Shown here in pieces: positions 43,906-53,022 of a DNA stretch of 64,000 nt. The notes below the pieces were generated by a model. The model worked only from the letters and a program-made list of their open reading frames with translations, had not been told where the DNA came from and ran no database searches. Made by a program: the position numbers and the translations under genes. Positions within the stretch are counted from its first letter, which is position 1, and every line of letters begins with the position of its first letter. Origin of the DNA: Acholeplasmataceae bacterium UBA6150 (GTDB lineage: Bacteria > Bacillota_I > Bacilli_A > Acholeplasmatales > UBA5453). The stretch lies in contig DIUU01000002.1 of NCBI GenBank assembly GCA_002423145.1, positions 1-64,000 on the forward strand, written 5' to 3'.

Positions 43906-44935
43906 ATCCCGCTTTTTGAATCAAACATTTCAAAAGTTAAAACTGGAGTCTCATACGGTCTATGACAAACACTTGAGTACACCATATAAACGCACAATGA
44001 CCTTTGAACGCATTCTTGGGTGGATGGCATTGATGGTTAAATACTTTTTACTGTATGGGTTAGCATTTGTTATTTTATACCCACTGATTCAACAAATAGC
44101 AATAGCCCTAAGAGCACCAGAAGACATCAATAATCCTTTAGTGCTCTGGATTCCTGAAACATTCTCGCTAATGAATTTCAAGATTTCAATCATCGTTTTA
44201 GATTATTGGAATGCACTAAAAAATTCAATTTTACTATCTGGAATTGTAACCATTCTACAAGTCCTGTGCACAGCGCTCGCAGGGTATGCTTTTGCTAGAT
44301 TAAAATTCAAGGGACAAAGTATCCTGTTTGGCTTGGTTTTAGCAACCATTATCGTCGCACCAAGTACCATCGAATTGCCTTTAAAGATGACGTTAATGAA
44401 TTTTCTAGGAACTGGGCAATCGTTGCTCGGAACACCGCTCATTCTTTACATTTTTGCAGCTACTGGGATGGGGATTAAGTCGGGTATTTTCATCTATTTA
44501 TTTAGACAGTTTTTTAGAGGTATCCCAGAAGAGCTAGAAGAAGCAGCTCACGTGGATGGTGCAAACCCGATTCAAGTATTTTTCCGAGTGATGTTACCCA
44601 ATGCCAGAGGCGCAATGGTTTTGGTGGGTATATTAACATTTGTTTGGCAGTGGAATGACGCCTATTTTACAGCGAACTTTGTTTCAAAAATCAATGGCAA
44701 TTTTGCGACATTAACCACGAAAATGATGTCGATTCGAAACGCCATTCAAGGGGCGATTCAACAGGCTGGAGTGTGGCAATTGTTTGATCAAGATGTGACA
44801 CAAAACCCACTCTTCACTTCGATGGTATTAAACACAAGTGCAATGTTATCGATGATTCCACTTTTGATTTTCTATTTGTTGGTTCAAAAGATTCTATTCA
44901 CAGAAGGTATTGAACGTAGTGGCCTAGTAGGCTAG
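43889..44935 (+). CDS. ABC sugar permease, MalG type (second pair)
   Basis: 348 residues. A cytosolic N terminus of about 45 residues precedes six membrane helices. The EAA loop reads EELEEAAHVDGANPIQVFFR (around 215). Partner of the preceding permease; served by the binding protein that follows. Confidence 0.9.
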   Translation: MTTENKSRFLNQTFQKLKLESHTVYDKHLSTPYKRTMTFERILGWMALMVKYFLLYGLAFVILYPLIQQIAIALRAPEDINNPLVLWIPETFSLMNFKISIIVLDYWNALKNSILLSGIVTILQVLCTALAGYAFARLKFKGQSILFGLVLATIIVAPSTIELPLKMTLMNFLGTGQSLLGTPLILYIFAATGMGIKSGIFIYLFRQFFRGIPEELEEAAHVDGANPIQVFFRVMLPNARGAMVLVGILTFVWQWNDAYFTANFVSKINGNFATLTTKMMSIRNAIQGAIQQAGVWQLFDQDVTQNPLFTSMVLNTSAMLSMIPLLIFYLLVQKILFTEGIERSGLVG

Positions 44936-44962
44936 TTAAAAATAATATAAGGGAGAACAAAC

Positions 44963-46447
44963 ATGAAAAAGATTTTTGCATTACTGTCTTTTGTAGTCAT
45001 GGTTTTCGTTTTGATTGGTTGTGGCACCACAAAACCCATACCAGATCCAGATCCGAATCCAGATCCAAATCCAGATCCAACCGAAACAACGTATGATTTA
45101 GGTGGGATTGATTTTGTTGTCATGTGTGATTTAGCAATCAAGTGTGACCCAAGAAGTGCATCATATGAACGCTTATTTAAACAAGAAAAAGTCGATAAGA
45201 TTACGGCCGTAGAAAAAAAGTACAACGTCAAAGTTGTATTTAGAAATTACCCAACCAATGCATCATGGGGTGGAGCTAGAGAACGTTACATTATCGAGGA
45301 ATCGGCATTAAAAACCCAAGCAGTTCATGTATACGAAATCATTTCAACTTCGATTCCTAACCTTGCACAACAAGGTGCTATCGTACCTCTAGATGATTAT
45401 ATCGAAGCCTATGGTTCAAGTTTATTTTGGCCAGAGAAAAAAGCCTATGGTGAAGTCAAAGGCAAACATTATGGTTATGACGATCAATATCCAATTGCAG
45501 ACAAAGGTTTGTATTACAATATCGATTTGTTAGCAAGAGTTTTAGGTGAATCTAGAAAGAATGAACCAGCACAACTATGGGCTGCGGGTAATTGGAACTG
45601 GACAACATTCAGTGCGCTAGCAAATGAATTAAAGTCCAAACTCGATCACACAAGAACCGATGAAAACGGTGGTGCACAATACGTATTTGGTGGTAGAACC
45701 TACAACTGGGCATACGGTTTTATTGGTGCAAATGGTGGCCAATTGGTCGATGCACAATTTAAAACACATTTAACGTCTCAACCCGTATTAAATACATTAG
45801 AATATTTAGCAGGATTATATGCAGTCGAAGGTATGTGGATTGATAATGCTAATTTATCCAATACTTCACAACCACAATTTACAGCAGGTAACGTTGTATT
45901 TCAAGATGGGGAATCTTGGCATATCAACGCATCTAATAAATGGGGAAGTGCAAACTTTAAAATCGATTATGTGCCATACCCAGTTGGACCAAATGTCGGT
46001 TCAGACATGTCGAAATATAAAGTGCTTCAAGTCGGTGGAAAATCTACACATGTGATTTCATCTTCCTTCTCAAAAGCCAATATTCCAGCAGGATACGAAG
46101 ATCTCTTGATTCACGATGAAATCATATTCAAGATTTGGAAAGATATGCAGTATTTCCCAGCGACTGTCGAACAAATACAAGATGATTTTTATAACGTTCG
46201 TTTACTCGCGAATTACACAACAGAGTTATCTCGTAATATCCATCTAGATTTAATAAGTATTACTAAACCTGATTATTTCTATAGTGTCATTGAGTCACAA
46301 GCTCAAACAGATACGTCTTTTATGATCATGATTCAACAGTCAATTCGTCAAGCAGAAGTGCGCTCGATTATGACATCCACTGAAGCCAACTTAAGAGCTC
46401 TTTTACAAGAACGCTTTAATTTAGGGTCAGATTATTACAATAATTAA
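44963..46447 (+). CDS. solute-binding lipoprotein (second importer)
   Basis: 494 residues. Lipobox LIGC with Cys20, then a Pro-Asp-rich linker (PDPNPDPNPDP) from a 12-base tandem repeat, then a family 1-type binding domain (GGIDFVVMCDLA start; GANGGQLVDAQF; FQDGESWHINAS). AAGGGAGA precedes the start. The hairpin after the gene may stabilise its upstream mRNA so that binding protein is made in excess over permeases. Confidence 0.87.
   Translation: MKKIFALLSFVVMVFVLIGCGTTKPIPDPDPNPDPNPDPTETTYDLGGIDFVVMCDLAIKCDPRSASYERLFKQEKVDKITAVEKKYNVKVVFRNYPTNASWGGARERYIIEESALKTQAVHVYEIISTSIPNLAQQGAIVPLDDYIEAYGSSLFWPEKKAYGEVKGKHYGYDDQYPIADKGLYYNIDLLARVLGESRKNEPAQLWAAGNWNWTTFSALANELKSKLDHTRTDENGGAQYVFGGRTYNWAYGFIGANGGQLVDAQFKTHLTSQPVLNTLEYLAGLYAVEGMWIDNANLSNTSQPQFTAGNVVFQDGESWHINASNKWGSANFKIDYVPYPVGPNVGSDMSKYKVLQVGGKSTHVISSSFSKANIPAGYEDLLIHDEIIFKIWKDMQYFPATVEQIQDDFYNVRLLANYTTELSRNIHLDLISITKPDYFYSVIESQAQTDTSFMIMIQQSIRQAEVRSIMTSTEANLRALLQERFNLGSDYYNN
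45041..45082 (+). repeat. 12-base tandem repeat encoding a Pro-Asp linker
   Basis: Three and a half units of CCAGATCCRAAT-like sequence follow each other inside the binding-protein gene. Such repeats can gain or lose units by slippage without breaking the frame. Confidence 0.8.
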
Positions 46448-46455
46448 TAAAGAAA

Positions 46456-46480
46456 GCGTCAAAGCCTGTCGCTTTGACGC
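46456..46480 (+). terminator. hairpin between binding protein and SGNH gene
   Basis: GCGTCAAAGC and GCTTTGACGC form a perfect 10-bp stem around CTGTC, but no T-run follows. More likely an mRNA stabiliser or weak attenuator than a full terminator, because no promoter is seen downstream. Confidence 0.5.
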
Positions 46481-46511
46481 CTATCTTTGTGTCTAAATAG
46501 TGAGGTTAAAA

Positions 46512-47096
46512 ATGAAAAAAGTCGTTTTTATGGGTGATTCTATCACTGCAGGTTTCAAACAACTCAATGAATTCTCTCATGTTAAAAATATGGGAATAGG
46601 TGGCTATAAATCTACAGAATTGATTCCACTTGTAAAAGAACTCCGATGGGAACAGCCCGACGTATTGTTCTTAATGATAGGTATCAATGATTTTTTGTGT
46701 AATAAGCGCTATTGGCCCCACGGTTATACCATTCCTTTTGATAAAACATACGACGTGTTATTAGATCTAATAACAACCAATTTGCCAAGAACGAAAATTT
46801 ACTTGTCCTCTATTTTACCTATGAGTGGACGCAGTGAAGGACTATTGGTAGAAGAAAATGTCTATCGATTTAATCAAGAGATTGATGTGATTAATCAATT
46901 CATTGTTCAAAAATCAAAAGCGTATAAATGCACCTACTTGGATTTGAATTCAATTTTCAAACAAGATGGGCTACTACACAAAACGTATACCATCGATGGG
47001 ATTCATTTATCTGAAACAGGCTATACGGTTTACTTGAATTACCTAAAAGCGATTGAACCTGAACTCTTTAAAGACAAAGGTAAGGAGACATTATGA
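46512..47096 (+). CDS. SGNH/GDSL family hydrolase, cytosolic
   Basis: 194 residues. The four SGNH blocks are visible: GDSITAG with Ser10, GIGGYKS (Gly), IGINDF (Asn) and DGIHLS (Asp and His of the triad). ATG 46512 is used; the in-frame GTG at 46500 overlaps the GAGG binding site. No signal peptide, so it would remove an ester (often O-acetyl) from imported sugar. The stop overlaps the next start (ATGA). Confidence 0.85.
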   Translation: MKKVVFMGDSITAGFKQLNEFSHVKNMGIGGYKSTELIPLVKELRWEQPDVLFLMIGINDFLCNKRYWPHGYTIPFDKTYDVLLDLITTNLPRTKIYLSSILPMSGRSEGLLVEENVYRFNQEIDVINQFIVQKSKAYKCTYLDLNSIFKQDGLLHKTYTIDGIHLSETGYTVYLNYLKAIEPELFKDKGKETL

Positions 47097-48466
47097 AGAA
47101 AATAATTTTAATACTGACTTTATGTATATTAGTGACTGGACTGGTGGCTTGTCAATCGACTCCGATCATCGATCCAGACCCAACCCCTGACCCAAATGAT
47201 GAACTACTACTGAACGATAAGATTGCACCGCTTTTGTCATTTATTGACGCGTCAAAAAGAAATGTTTCAGTACCTCAAAATGGTGACTTCAATATTTTTG
47301 AGGGTTTGAGAGCATTCGATAATTTAGAAGGTGATATCTCTCATAAAATCGAAGTTGATATAGTCAATTTTGATATCAGTACACCAGGCACCTATGAGGT
47401 AATATTCTTTGTTACAGATCGCGCTGGAAATGCTTCGAATTTTATCTATAAAACCATTACGGTTACCCCAGTATATTCGATTCTTGCAAAACATCCGATT
47501 TATACGGAAATCATCATGAATGAAGTAGGTGCGCCTACACCGCCGTCCTGTTTCCAAGGGGCGTATTATCATAAAGTTTTCTCATCAAAAGACTATTGGA
47601 CAGGCATAGAAGCAGAAGTAACATTGCCGATGCCAGATATCAATCGATATGAATCGTCTTACAATGATTCTCTAGATATTGACCCTAATGCGCGGAATTT
47701 AGACAACCCATCGTTATACATGGGAGGACATGCCTTAACCGAATCCGATGTGGGGTTATCTCTAAAAACCGCCTTATTTAGAAATAGTTCAGGCGTAAAT
47801 GCGATATCTGTAGGTTCTTATGCGTTTCGACCATTCTGGCGTTATATTACGACGCACAGTTATGATGCTGGGACTTATGATCGTCCAAACGGACGTTTTT
47901 ATAGTGTTTCCTGTACGGGCAGTGGAACCACCAAAAACTGTATCGCAAACTGGGATTTTCAAGATACCCAATATTATTACCTCCCAGGCGACCGTGTCAG
48001 AATGATCATTTACTCACCGAAACCCAACTGGTTACAGCTTCAAATTGAAGTCATCGAAGTATCCACACTTCCTTACTCAGTAGGTGTAAGGACATTCAAT
48101 GGTTGGAAGCAACCTGAATCATTTATTTCACCGATATTTCCGAGTTCAGGACACGGTGATATGAAGGCGGAATTTAAACGTGTGAATGCAATTGACCAAG
48201 TAGCAAATGAAGGCAAACCAGCCCAAGCTTCTACAACTGTGGTACGTGAAGCCGTTTGGCACAACACCTATTTGTATAGAAAAATAAATGGTTTGACTTA
48301 CCGTGTTCCAATGAATATGAACCGTGCAGCAGTTATGAACTGTCCATTAGCATCACAATTCCTCAGTTCTGGTATCGATGCATTAACCGGGGGGGAAACC
48401 GTCAGTATTTATGCGGCAGGGGTACCAACACTAGACTTACCTGCACCATATAAAAGGAAAGAATAA
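47093..48466 (+). CDS. lipoprotein, paralog B of the unknown three-member family
   Basis: 457 residues. Lipobox LVAC with Cys20, a short PDPTPDP linker, a DUF5011/Ig-like domain (about 45-125: IFEGLRAFDNLEGDIS and PGTYEVIFFVTDRAGN), then the unknown domain (about 145-450). It shares with paralogs A and C the motifs CFQGAYYHKV, LYMGGH, ESDVGL, FWRYIT, YYYLPGD, SPKPN, GHG and KRVNAIDQVANEG. This copy is outside the cell whereas A and C are apparently inside. Function unknown; a glycan-binding or glycan-cleaving domain is plausible from context. Confidence 0.75.
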   Translation: MKKIILILTLCILVTGLVACQSTPIIDPDPTPDPNDELLLNDKIAPLLSFIDASKRNVSVPQNGDFNIFEGLRAFDNLEGDISHKIEVDIVNFDISTPGTYEVIFFVTDRAGNASNFIYKTITVTPVYSILAKHPIYTEIIMNEVGAPTPPSCFQGAYYHKVFSSKDYWTGIEAEVTLPMPDINRYESSYNDSLDIDPNARNLDNPSLYMGGHALTESDVGLSLKTALFRNSSGVNAISVGSYAFRPFWRYITTHSYDAGTYDRPNGRFYSVSCTGSGTTKNCIANWDFQDTQYYYLPGDRVRMIIYSPKPNWLQLQIEVIEVSTLPYSVGVRTFNGWKQPESFISPIFPSSGHGDMKAEFKRVNAIDQVANEGKPAQASTTVVREAVWHNTYLYRKINGLTYRVPMNMNRAAVMNCPLASQFLSSGIDALTGGETVSIYAAGVPTLDLPAPYKRKE

Positions 48467-48475
48467 GGGGTCACT

Positions 48476-49987
48476 ATGAAAAAAATAGCTATATTACCGT
48501 TAGATGAAAGACCTTGTAATTTTCGTTTTAATCAATTATTAATTCAAGGCACACCTTATGAAGTTGTATCGCCTGATAAAGCCATATTGGGTGATAAAAA
48601 GCAAAAAGGTAACTTAAAAGCCATCGAAACATGGTTGTTGGAAATCTCGAAATCAGTGGATGGTATTGTATGTGCTGTGGACACACTAGTCTATGGTGGA
48701 ATTGTGCCATCGAGATTACATATGGATGACACAAATACACTGTTAGATAGACTCCATATATTAAAAACCATTAGAGAACGACAACCAAAACTGAAAATAT
48801 TTGCCTTTAATTTAATCATGCGTAATCCGAAGTATTCTAGTGCAGAAGAAGAACCGGATTACTATGAGTATTGTGGGCGCGAAATCCATCTTTATGGGGT
48901 TTATGAACATAAACAATCCTTAGGCATTTTGACCGATACTGAAAAGACCCATTTCGAAACCATCAAATCGACCATCGATTCATCATCATTAAATGATTAT
49001 TTAGAACGACGAAAGAAAAATATTGAAGTGAATTTGGCTTTTCTAGATTTGATCGCTGATCACACCATTGATTTTGGAATCGTTCCTCAAGATGACTCGA
49101 GTCCTTATGGATTGACAGCAATAGACCAAAAAATCATAAGAAAACGCATCAAAGAATTAAACATTGAACTGAACTGCTATATGTATCCAGGAGCCGATGA
49201 AGTCACCAATGTATTACTATCAAGGATGATCAATCATTACGAGAGTGTAAGACCTTTGTTTTACTTACAGTACGCTTCAATCACAGGTGGACAACAAATT
49301 CCTTTGTATGAGGATAGACTACTTCACGAGACCATCAAGTATCAGGTTTTGGCAGCTGGTGGATTGTTGGTGTCTTGTATATCAGAAGCAAACATTCTAT
49401 TGTTGGTTAATACACCTTCTAGCCACATGAAGGAAGCTTCAAATCAACATGAAGCATCACTAGAATACGATGCCTTTAGAAACCTTGTAGAATATGTTGA
49501 ACTCGCAAGTTATGGCATAGAATTGGGTAAAAAAGTCATCATAGCCGATGTTGCTTATGCGAATGGTGGCGATTTAAACCTATTGAAACTACTAAAACAA
49601 AAAGGTATATTATATAAAGTTTCAGCTTATGCAGGGTGGAATACATCCTCAAATACCCTAGGCACTTGTATACCACAAGGAATATTGGATTTCATTTTCC
49701 CAAATCGCAAAGAAAACACAAATTTCTTAGGTTTACGTTATCTTGAGGATTTTGGATATTGTTCCGTTGTTAGAAAACAAATAGCGGAAGACCTGACTTT
49801 ACCTAACCATTATTTTATGTTAGATGGTAAACGTGGACAAGTTGTGAAAAACATCAAAGAAGCATTGACATCTTTTGTTAAAAAAGAACTCAATGTAGAA
49901 GGATTTAAAGTGATCATCGATGATATTTACTCACCTTGGAATCGGATGTTTGAAACGGGGCTAGAAGTACATGTCGATCAAGATTAG
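48476..49987 (+). CDS. DUF4127 family protein
   Basis: 503 residues without signal peptide. It opens with IAILPLDERPCN and contains CAVDTLVYGGIVPSR, IVPQDDSSPYG and YPGADEVTNVLLSRM, which are the blocks I associate with DUF4127. The family has no established function and is often found in sugar-catabolic clusters. Conserved acidic residues suggest a metal enzyme, but this is a guess. It overlaps the next gene by 17 bases. Confidence 0.72.
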   Translation: MKKIAILPLDERPCNFRFNQLLIQGTPYEVVSPDKAILGDKKQKGNLKAIETWLLEISKSVDGIVCAVDTLVYGGIVPSRLHMDDTNTLLDRLHILKTIRERQPKLKIFAFNLIMRNPKYSSAEEEPDYYEYCGREIHLYGVYEHKQSLGILTDTEKTHFETIKSTIDSSSLNDYLERRKKNIEVNLAFLDLIADHTIDFGIVPQDDSSPYGLTAIDQKIIRKRIKELNIELNCYMYPGADEVTNVLLSRMINHYESVRPLFYLQYASITGGQQIPLYEDRLLHETIKYQVLAAGGLLVSCISEANILLLVNTPSSHMKEASNQHEASLEYDAFRNLVEYVELASYGIELGKKVIIADVAYANGGDLNLLKLLKQKGILYKVSAYAGWNTSSNTLGTCIPQGILDFIFPNRKENTNFLGLRYLEDFGYCSVVRKQIAEDLTLPNHYFMLDGKRGQVVKNIKEALTSFVKKELNVEGFKVIIDDIYSPWNRMFETGLEVHVDQD

Positions 49988-50729
49988 TGAACACCTCATG
50001 GACGGGGTTCCACTAACGATTTATCAAAAAGACAATCAAATCATCAAACCATTGATCTATTTTTTCCATGGATTCTCTGGAAATAAAGATGCAAACATCA
50101 TGGGTAGAGGTGAAGTTCTCGCAAACCTCGGATTTTATGTGGTCGCAATCGACGCATATCTTCATGGGAAACGCATGAGTGTACTGGAAACTAAACGCTC
50201 CAACATCGACAAATATCAAGATATCATCGAAATTGTGATGCATACAGCCCATGACGCCAAACGATTATTTCATAAATACTTTCAATATTTACCTGAGGTT
50301 GATTCCAACGCCTATTATGCATACGGCGTTTCTATGGGAAGCTTGACCGCATTTTATCTAGCCACCATCGATGATAAATTAAAAGCATTGACAGGGATTG
50401 TTTGTACCCCTTCTTTCCTCGAGTACTATCAAGATAAAGCGGTTATGTATGGCTTTAATGAAGGGTTCTTTTATGAAAAAAAGTTAGATTACTATAAAAT
50501 GGTTGACCCAATGAATCACCTTGAACAACTCAAACATAAAAAAATATTCATGGCAATTGGTATTCATGACCATGTGGTTAATCCACGATACGCAATTAAA
50601 CTCCATGAATTATTACCTCAAACCATACTTAAATCTTATGATACAGGACACATCTCCACCCAAGAGATGCTTGAAGATAGTTATCACTTTATAGAACAAG
50701 AGGCTTTTCATGAAAGAAATCATTGTTAG
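49971..50729 (+). CDS. alpha/beta hydrolase, first of a tandem pair
   Basis: 252 residues. The oxyanion region is FFHGFSGNKD (about 31-40), the nucleophile elbow is GVSMG (Ser near 120), and the last catalytic residue is probably His in YDTGHIS (about 227). No signal peptide. It is a paralog of the next gene (shared HGFxGxKD, GVSMG, YDTGH), suggesting duplication. Esterase or deacylase of imported glycan is the contextual guess. Confidence 0.82.
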   Translation: MSIKISEHLMDGVPLTIYQKDNQIIKPLIYFFHGFSGNKDANIMGRGEVLANLGFYVVAIDAYLHGKRMSVLETKRSNIDKYQDIIEIVMHTAHDAKRLFHKYFQYLPEVDSNAYYAYGVSMGSLTAFYLATIDDKLKALTGIVCTPSFLEYYQDKAVMYGFNEGFFYEKKLDYYKMVDPMNHLEQLKHKKIFMAIGIHDHVVNPRYAIKLHELLPQTILKSYDTGHISTQEMLEDSYHFIEQEAFHERNHC

Positions 50730-51444
50730 AAAGCTACATTTGGATGGTATTCCTATTTCAATCTATGAAACCCAAGATACAACAGATAAACCACTTATTT
50801 TTTCATTTCATGGATTTGATGGATATAAAGATGGCGATTACTTCAAACGTGAAGATGACTTAGCCAGACTGGGTTTTATCGTCGTCGGTTTGGATTCCAT
50901 ATTGCATGGTGAACGACGAATTGCACCATTTGAAGCGAAAAGCTATGAAGAAAAGATGAAAGACATCAATCATTGTATATGTCAATCTGCAATCGATGCT
51001 ATATCATTGTATGAAAAATACTTAAAATACATGCCAAGAGTAAAACCCAATGAAGTATATGCAATTGGTGTTTCTATGGGTGGTGCAATCAGCATCTATA
51101 TGTCCACCCTATATCCGTTGAAAAAAGCAGTATCCATCGTAGGTTCACCATCGATGGTCGACTTTTATAAAATGAAGCAAAAAAAATATGGGTGGGAAGA
51201 AGATTTTTATTACGAGAGAAATATGGCTTACTATGCACAATTGGACCCATCCGAACACATGGATAAAATTAAATGCCCACTCTTTTTAACAGCCGGAATT
51301 CAAGATGAAGTTATCCCATTACAATTGATTCAATCATTTACAAAAGACAATATTACAGTAAAAACATATGATACAGGGCACATGCCCAATCAAGTACAAT
51401 TCGATGACGCCTATCATTTTCTATTATCTAAGGAGGACGTGTAA
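50710..51444 (+). CDS. alpha/beta hydrolase, second of a tandem pair
   Basis: 244 residues with FSFHGFDGYKDGD, the nucleophile elbow GVSMGG (Ser near 122) and YDTGHMP (His near 226). It overlaps the first copy by 20 bases. The pair has diverged well beyond recent duplication, so the two copies probably handle different ester substrates. AAGGAGG for the next gene lies in its last codons. Confidence 0.82.
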   Translation: MKEIIVRKLHLDGIPISIYETQDTTDKPLIFSFHGFDGYKDGDYFKREDDLARLGFIVVGLDSILHGERRIAPFEAKSYEEKMKDINHCICQSAIDAISLYEKYLKYMPRVKPNEVYAIGVSMGGAISIYMSTLYPLKKAVSIVGSPSMVDFYKMKQKKYGWEEDFYYERNMAYYAQLDPSEHMDKIKCPLFLTAGIQDEVIPLQLIQSFTKDNITVKTYDTGHMPNQVQFDDAYHFLLSKEDV

Positions 51445-51447
51445 ATC

Positions 51448-53022
51448 ATGACAAAAAAATATCAAGCCGTTATTGTTGGTGGCTCATTGGGTGGCATCAT
51501 GGCTGCCTATGCATTATCAAAACAAGGAATTCACACAGCCCTCATCGAAAGAACAGCATGGATTGGTGGACAGCTGACCAGTCAAGGCGTGCCGAGCGAT
51601 GAACATGATTATATAGAATTTACAGGTGCAACAAAAACATACAGACACTTTCGAGAGCAAATTCGACAATATTACAGGAATCACCCAGATATTATCGAGG
51701 ACTTAAAGGATAAAGCTATTTTTAATCCAGGCAATGGCTGGGTTTCGAAAAATGCTGCCGATCCTAGATTATCACTAAAGTTATTACAAGCACTATTACA
51801 ACCCTTTATTGATCAAAATATACTCGATATTTATACAGAAACTTATGTCGTAGGTGCGAATAAAAAGGATAATACAATTCAATATATCGTTGTTCATCAT
51901 CAAAACCAAGATATTATTTTTGAAGCGGACTATTTCCTAGATGCTACCGATGTAGGTGAATTACTACCAATGACAGAAACAGCCTACGTGACTGGTGCAG
52001 AATCTTTTGATGAAACACAGGAACCTCATGCACCAAAAGAAAAAAATCCAGCAGATATGCAACCCATTACGTGGATTGCAGCGATTGGATATAATCCTAA
52101 CAATATAGAAATATTGGAGAAACCAGACTTATACGAACAGTTTAAAAACCATGTGATGCCTTTTGGTGAATCGGTTCTAAGTTGGTATGCTGCTGGTTTA
52201 GAACAAGGTTCAAAACGGGGATTTTCCATGTTTGCATTAGGTGAATATAAAAACACACCAGCCATGTTTACATACCGTCAAGTGATTGAGAAAAATCATT
52301 TTAAACAAGGTGTTCCTTATTCTGTGACATTGATTAACTGGCCACAAAACGATTATTTCTTTGGAAATATTTACGACGATCCCAATAGCGAATATCATAA
52401 ATATGCAGCAAAACAACTGACATTATCACTGATTTATTGGCTACAAACTGAAGCGAGAAGAGATGATGGGGGATTTGGTTACCCTGAAATATGCCTTGTT
52501 CCGGATGTTTTAGGGACCGCCGATGGATTTGCTATGGCACCATACATCCGTGAGTCTCGTCGAATAAAAGCATTATTTACCATCAAGGAACAAGACATCA
52601 ATAAGCGATATGCAAAAAAAGCGCCACACTTTAGAGACCGAATTGGCATCGGACATTATCATATTGATTTACATATGACAACGAAAACAAAAACCTACTT
52701 TTTTGATGAAACCCATCCATTTCAAATCCCTCTAGGAGCATTGATTCCAATCGAAACGACCAATTTAATTGCATCATGTAAAAATATTGGAACAACCCAC
52801 ATTACCAATGGGTGTTATCGATTACATCCTGTGGAGTGGAATATTGGTGAAAGTGCAGGATATTTGGTCGCATTTGCGATAAAAAATAACATTTTTCCTA
52901 AGCAAATTTACGAAGAAGATACATGGTTAAAGGCATATCAAAATTTACTTACTAGCGAAGGTATTTTGATTGAATGGCCAAAGGAAGTCTTGGAGGGACA
53001 TTATGAAAAAAGATTTAAATAA
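51448..53022 (+). CDS. FAD-dependent oxidoreductase
   Basis: 524 residues. The N-terminal dinucleotide fold VIVGGSLGGIMAAYALSKQG (residues 8-27) binds FAD; ERTAWIGGQLTSQG follows. The C-terminal region has LIPIETTNLIASCKNIGTTH. This fits the FAD_oxidored (PF12831-like) group, whose members oxidise diverse substrates, sugars included. It has no signal peptide. Being inside a glycan operon it may oxidise a sugar hydroxyl to help cleave or epimerise it, which would be inference. It overlaps the next gene by 20 bases. Confidence 0.82.
   Translation: MTKKYQAVIVGGSLGGIMAAYALSKQGIHTALIERTAWIGGQLTSQGVPSDEHDYIEFTGATKTYRHFREQIRQYYRNHPDIIEDLKDKAIFNPGNGWVSKNAADPRLSLKLLQALLQPFIDQNILDIYTETYVVGANKKDNTIQYIVVHHQNQDIIFEADYFLDATDVGELLPMTETAYVTGAESFDETQEPHAPKEKNPADMQPITWIAAIGYNPNNIEILEKPDLYEQFKNHVMPFGESVLSWYAAGLEQGSKRGFSMFALGEYKNTPAMFTYRQVIEKNHFKQGVPYSVTLINWPQNDYFFGNIYDDPNSEYHKYAAKQLTLSLIYWLQTEARRDDGGFGYPEICLVPDVLGTADGFAMAPYIRESRRIKALFTIKEQDINKRYAKKAPHFRDRIGIGHYHIDLHMTTKTKTYFFDETHPFQIPLGALIPIETTNLIASCKNIGTTHITNGCYRLHPVEWNIGESAGYLVAFAIKNNIFPKQIYEEDTWLKAYQNLLTSEGILIEWPKEVLEGHYEKRFK

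Noticed and set aside
45041..45082. 12-base tandem repeat as a phase-variation switch
   Set aside because: Each unit is a multiple of three bases, so changes in copy number alter linker length but do not turn the gene off.
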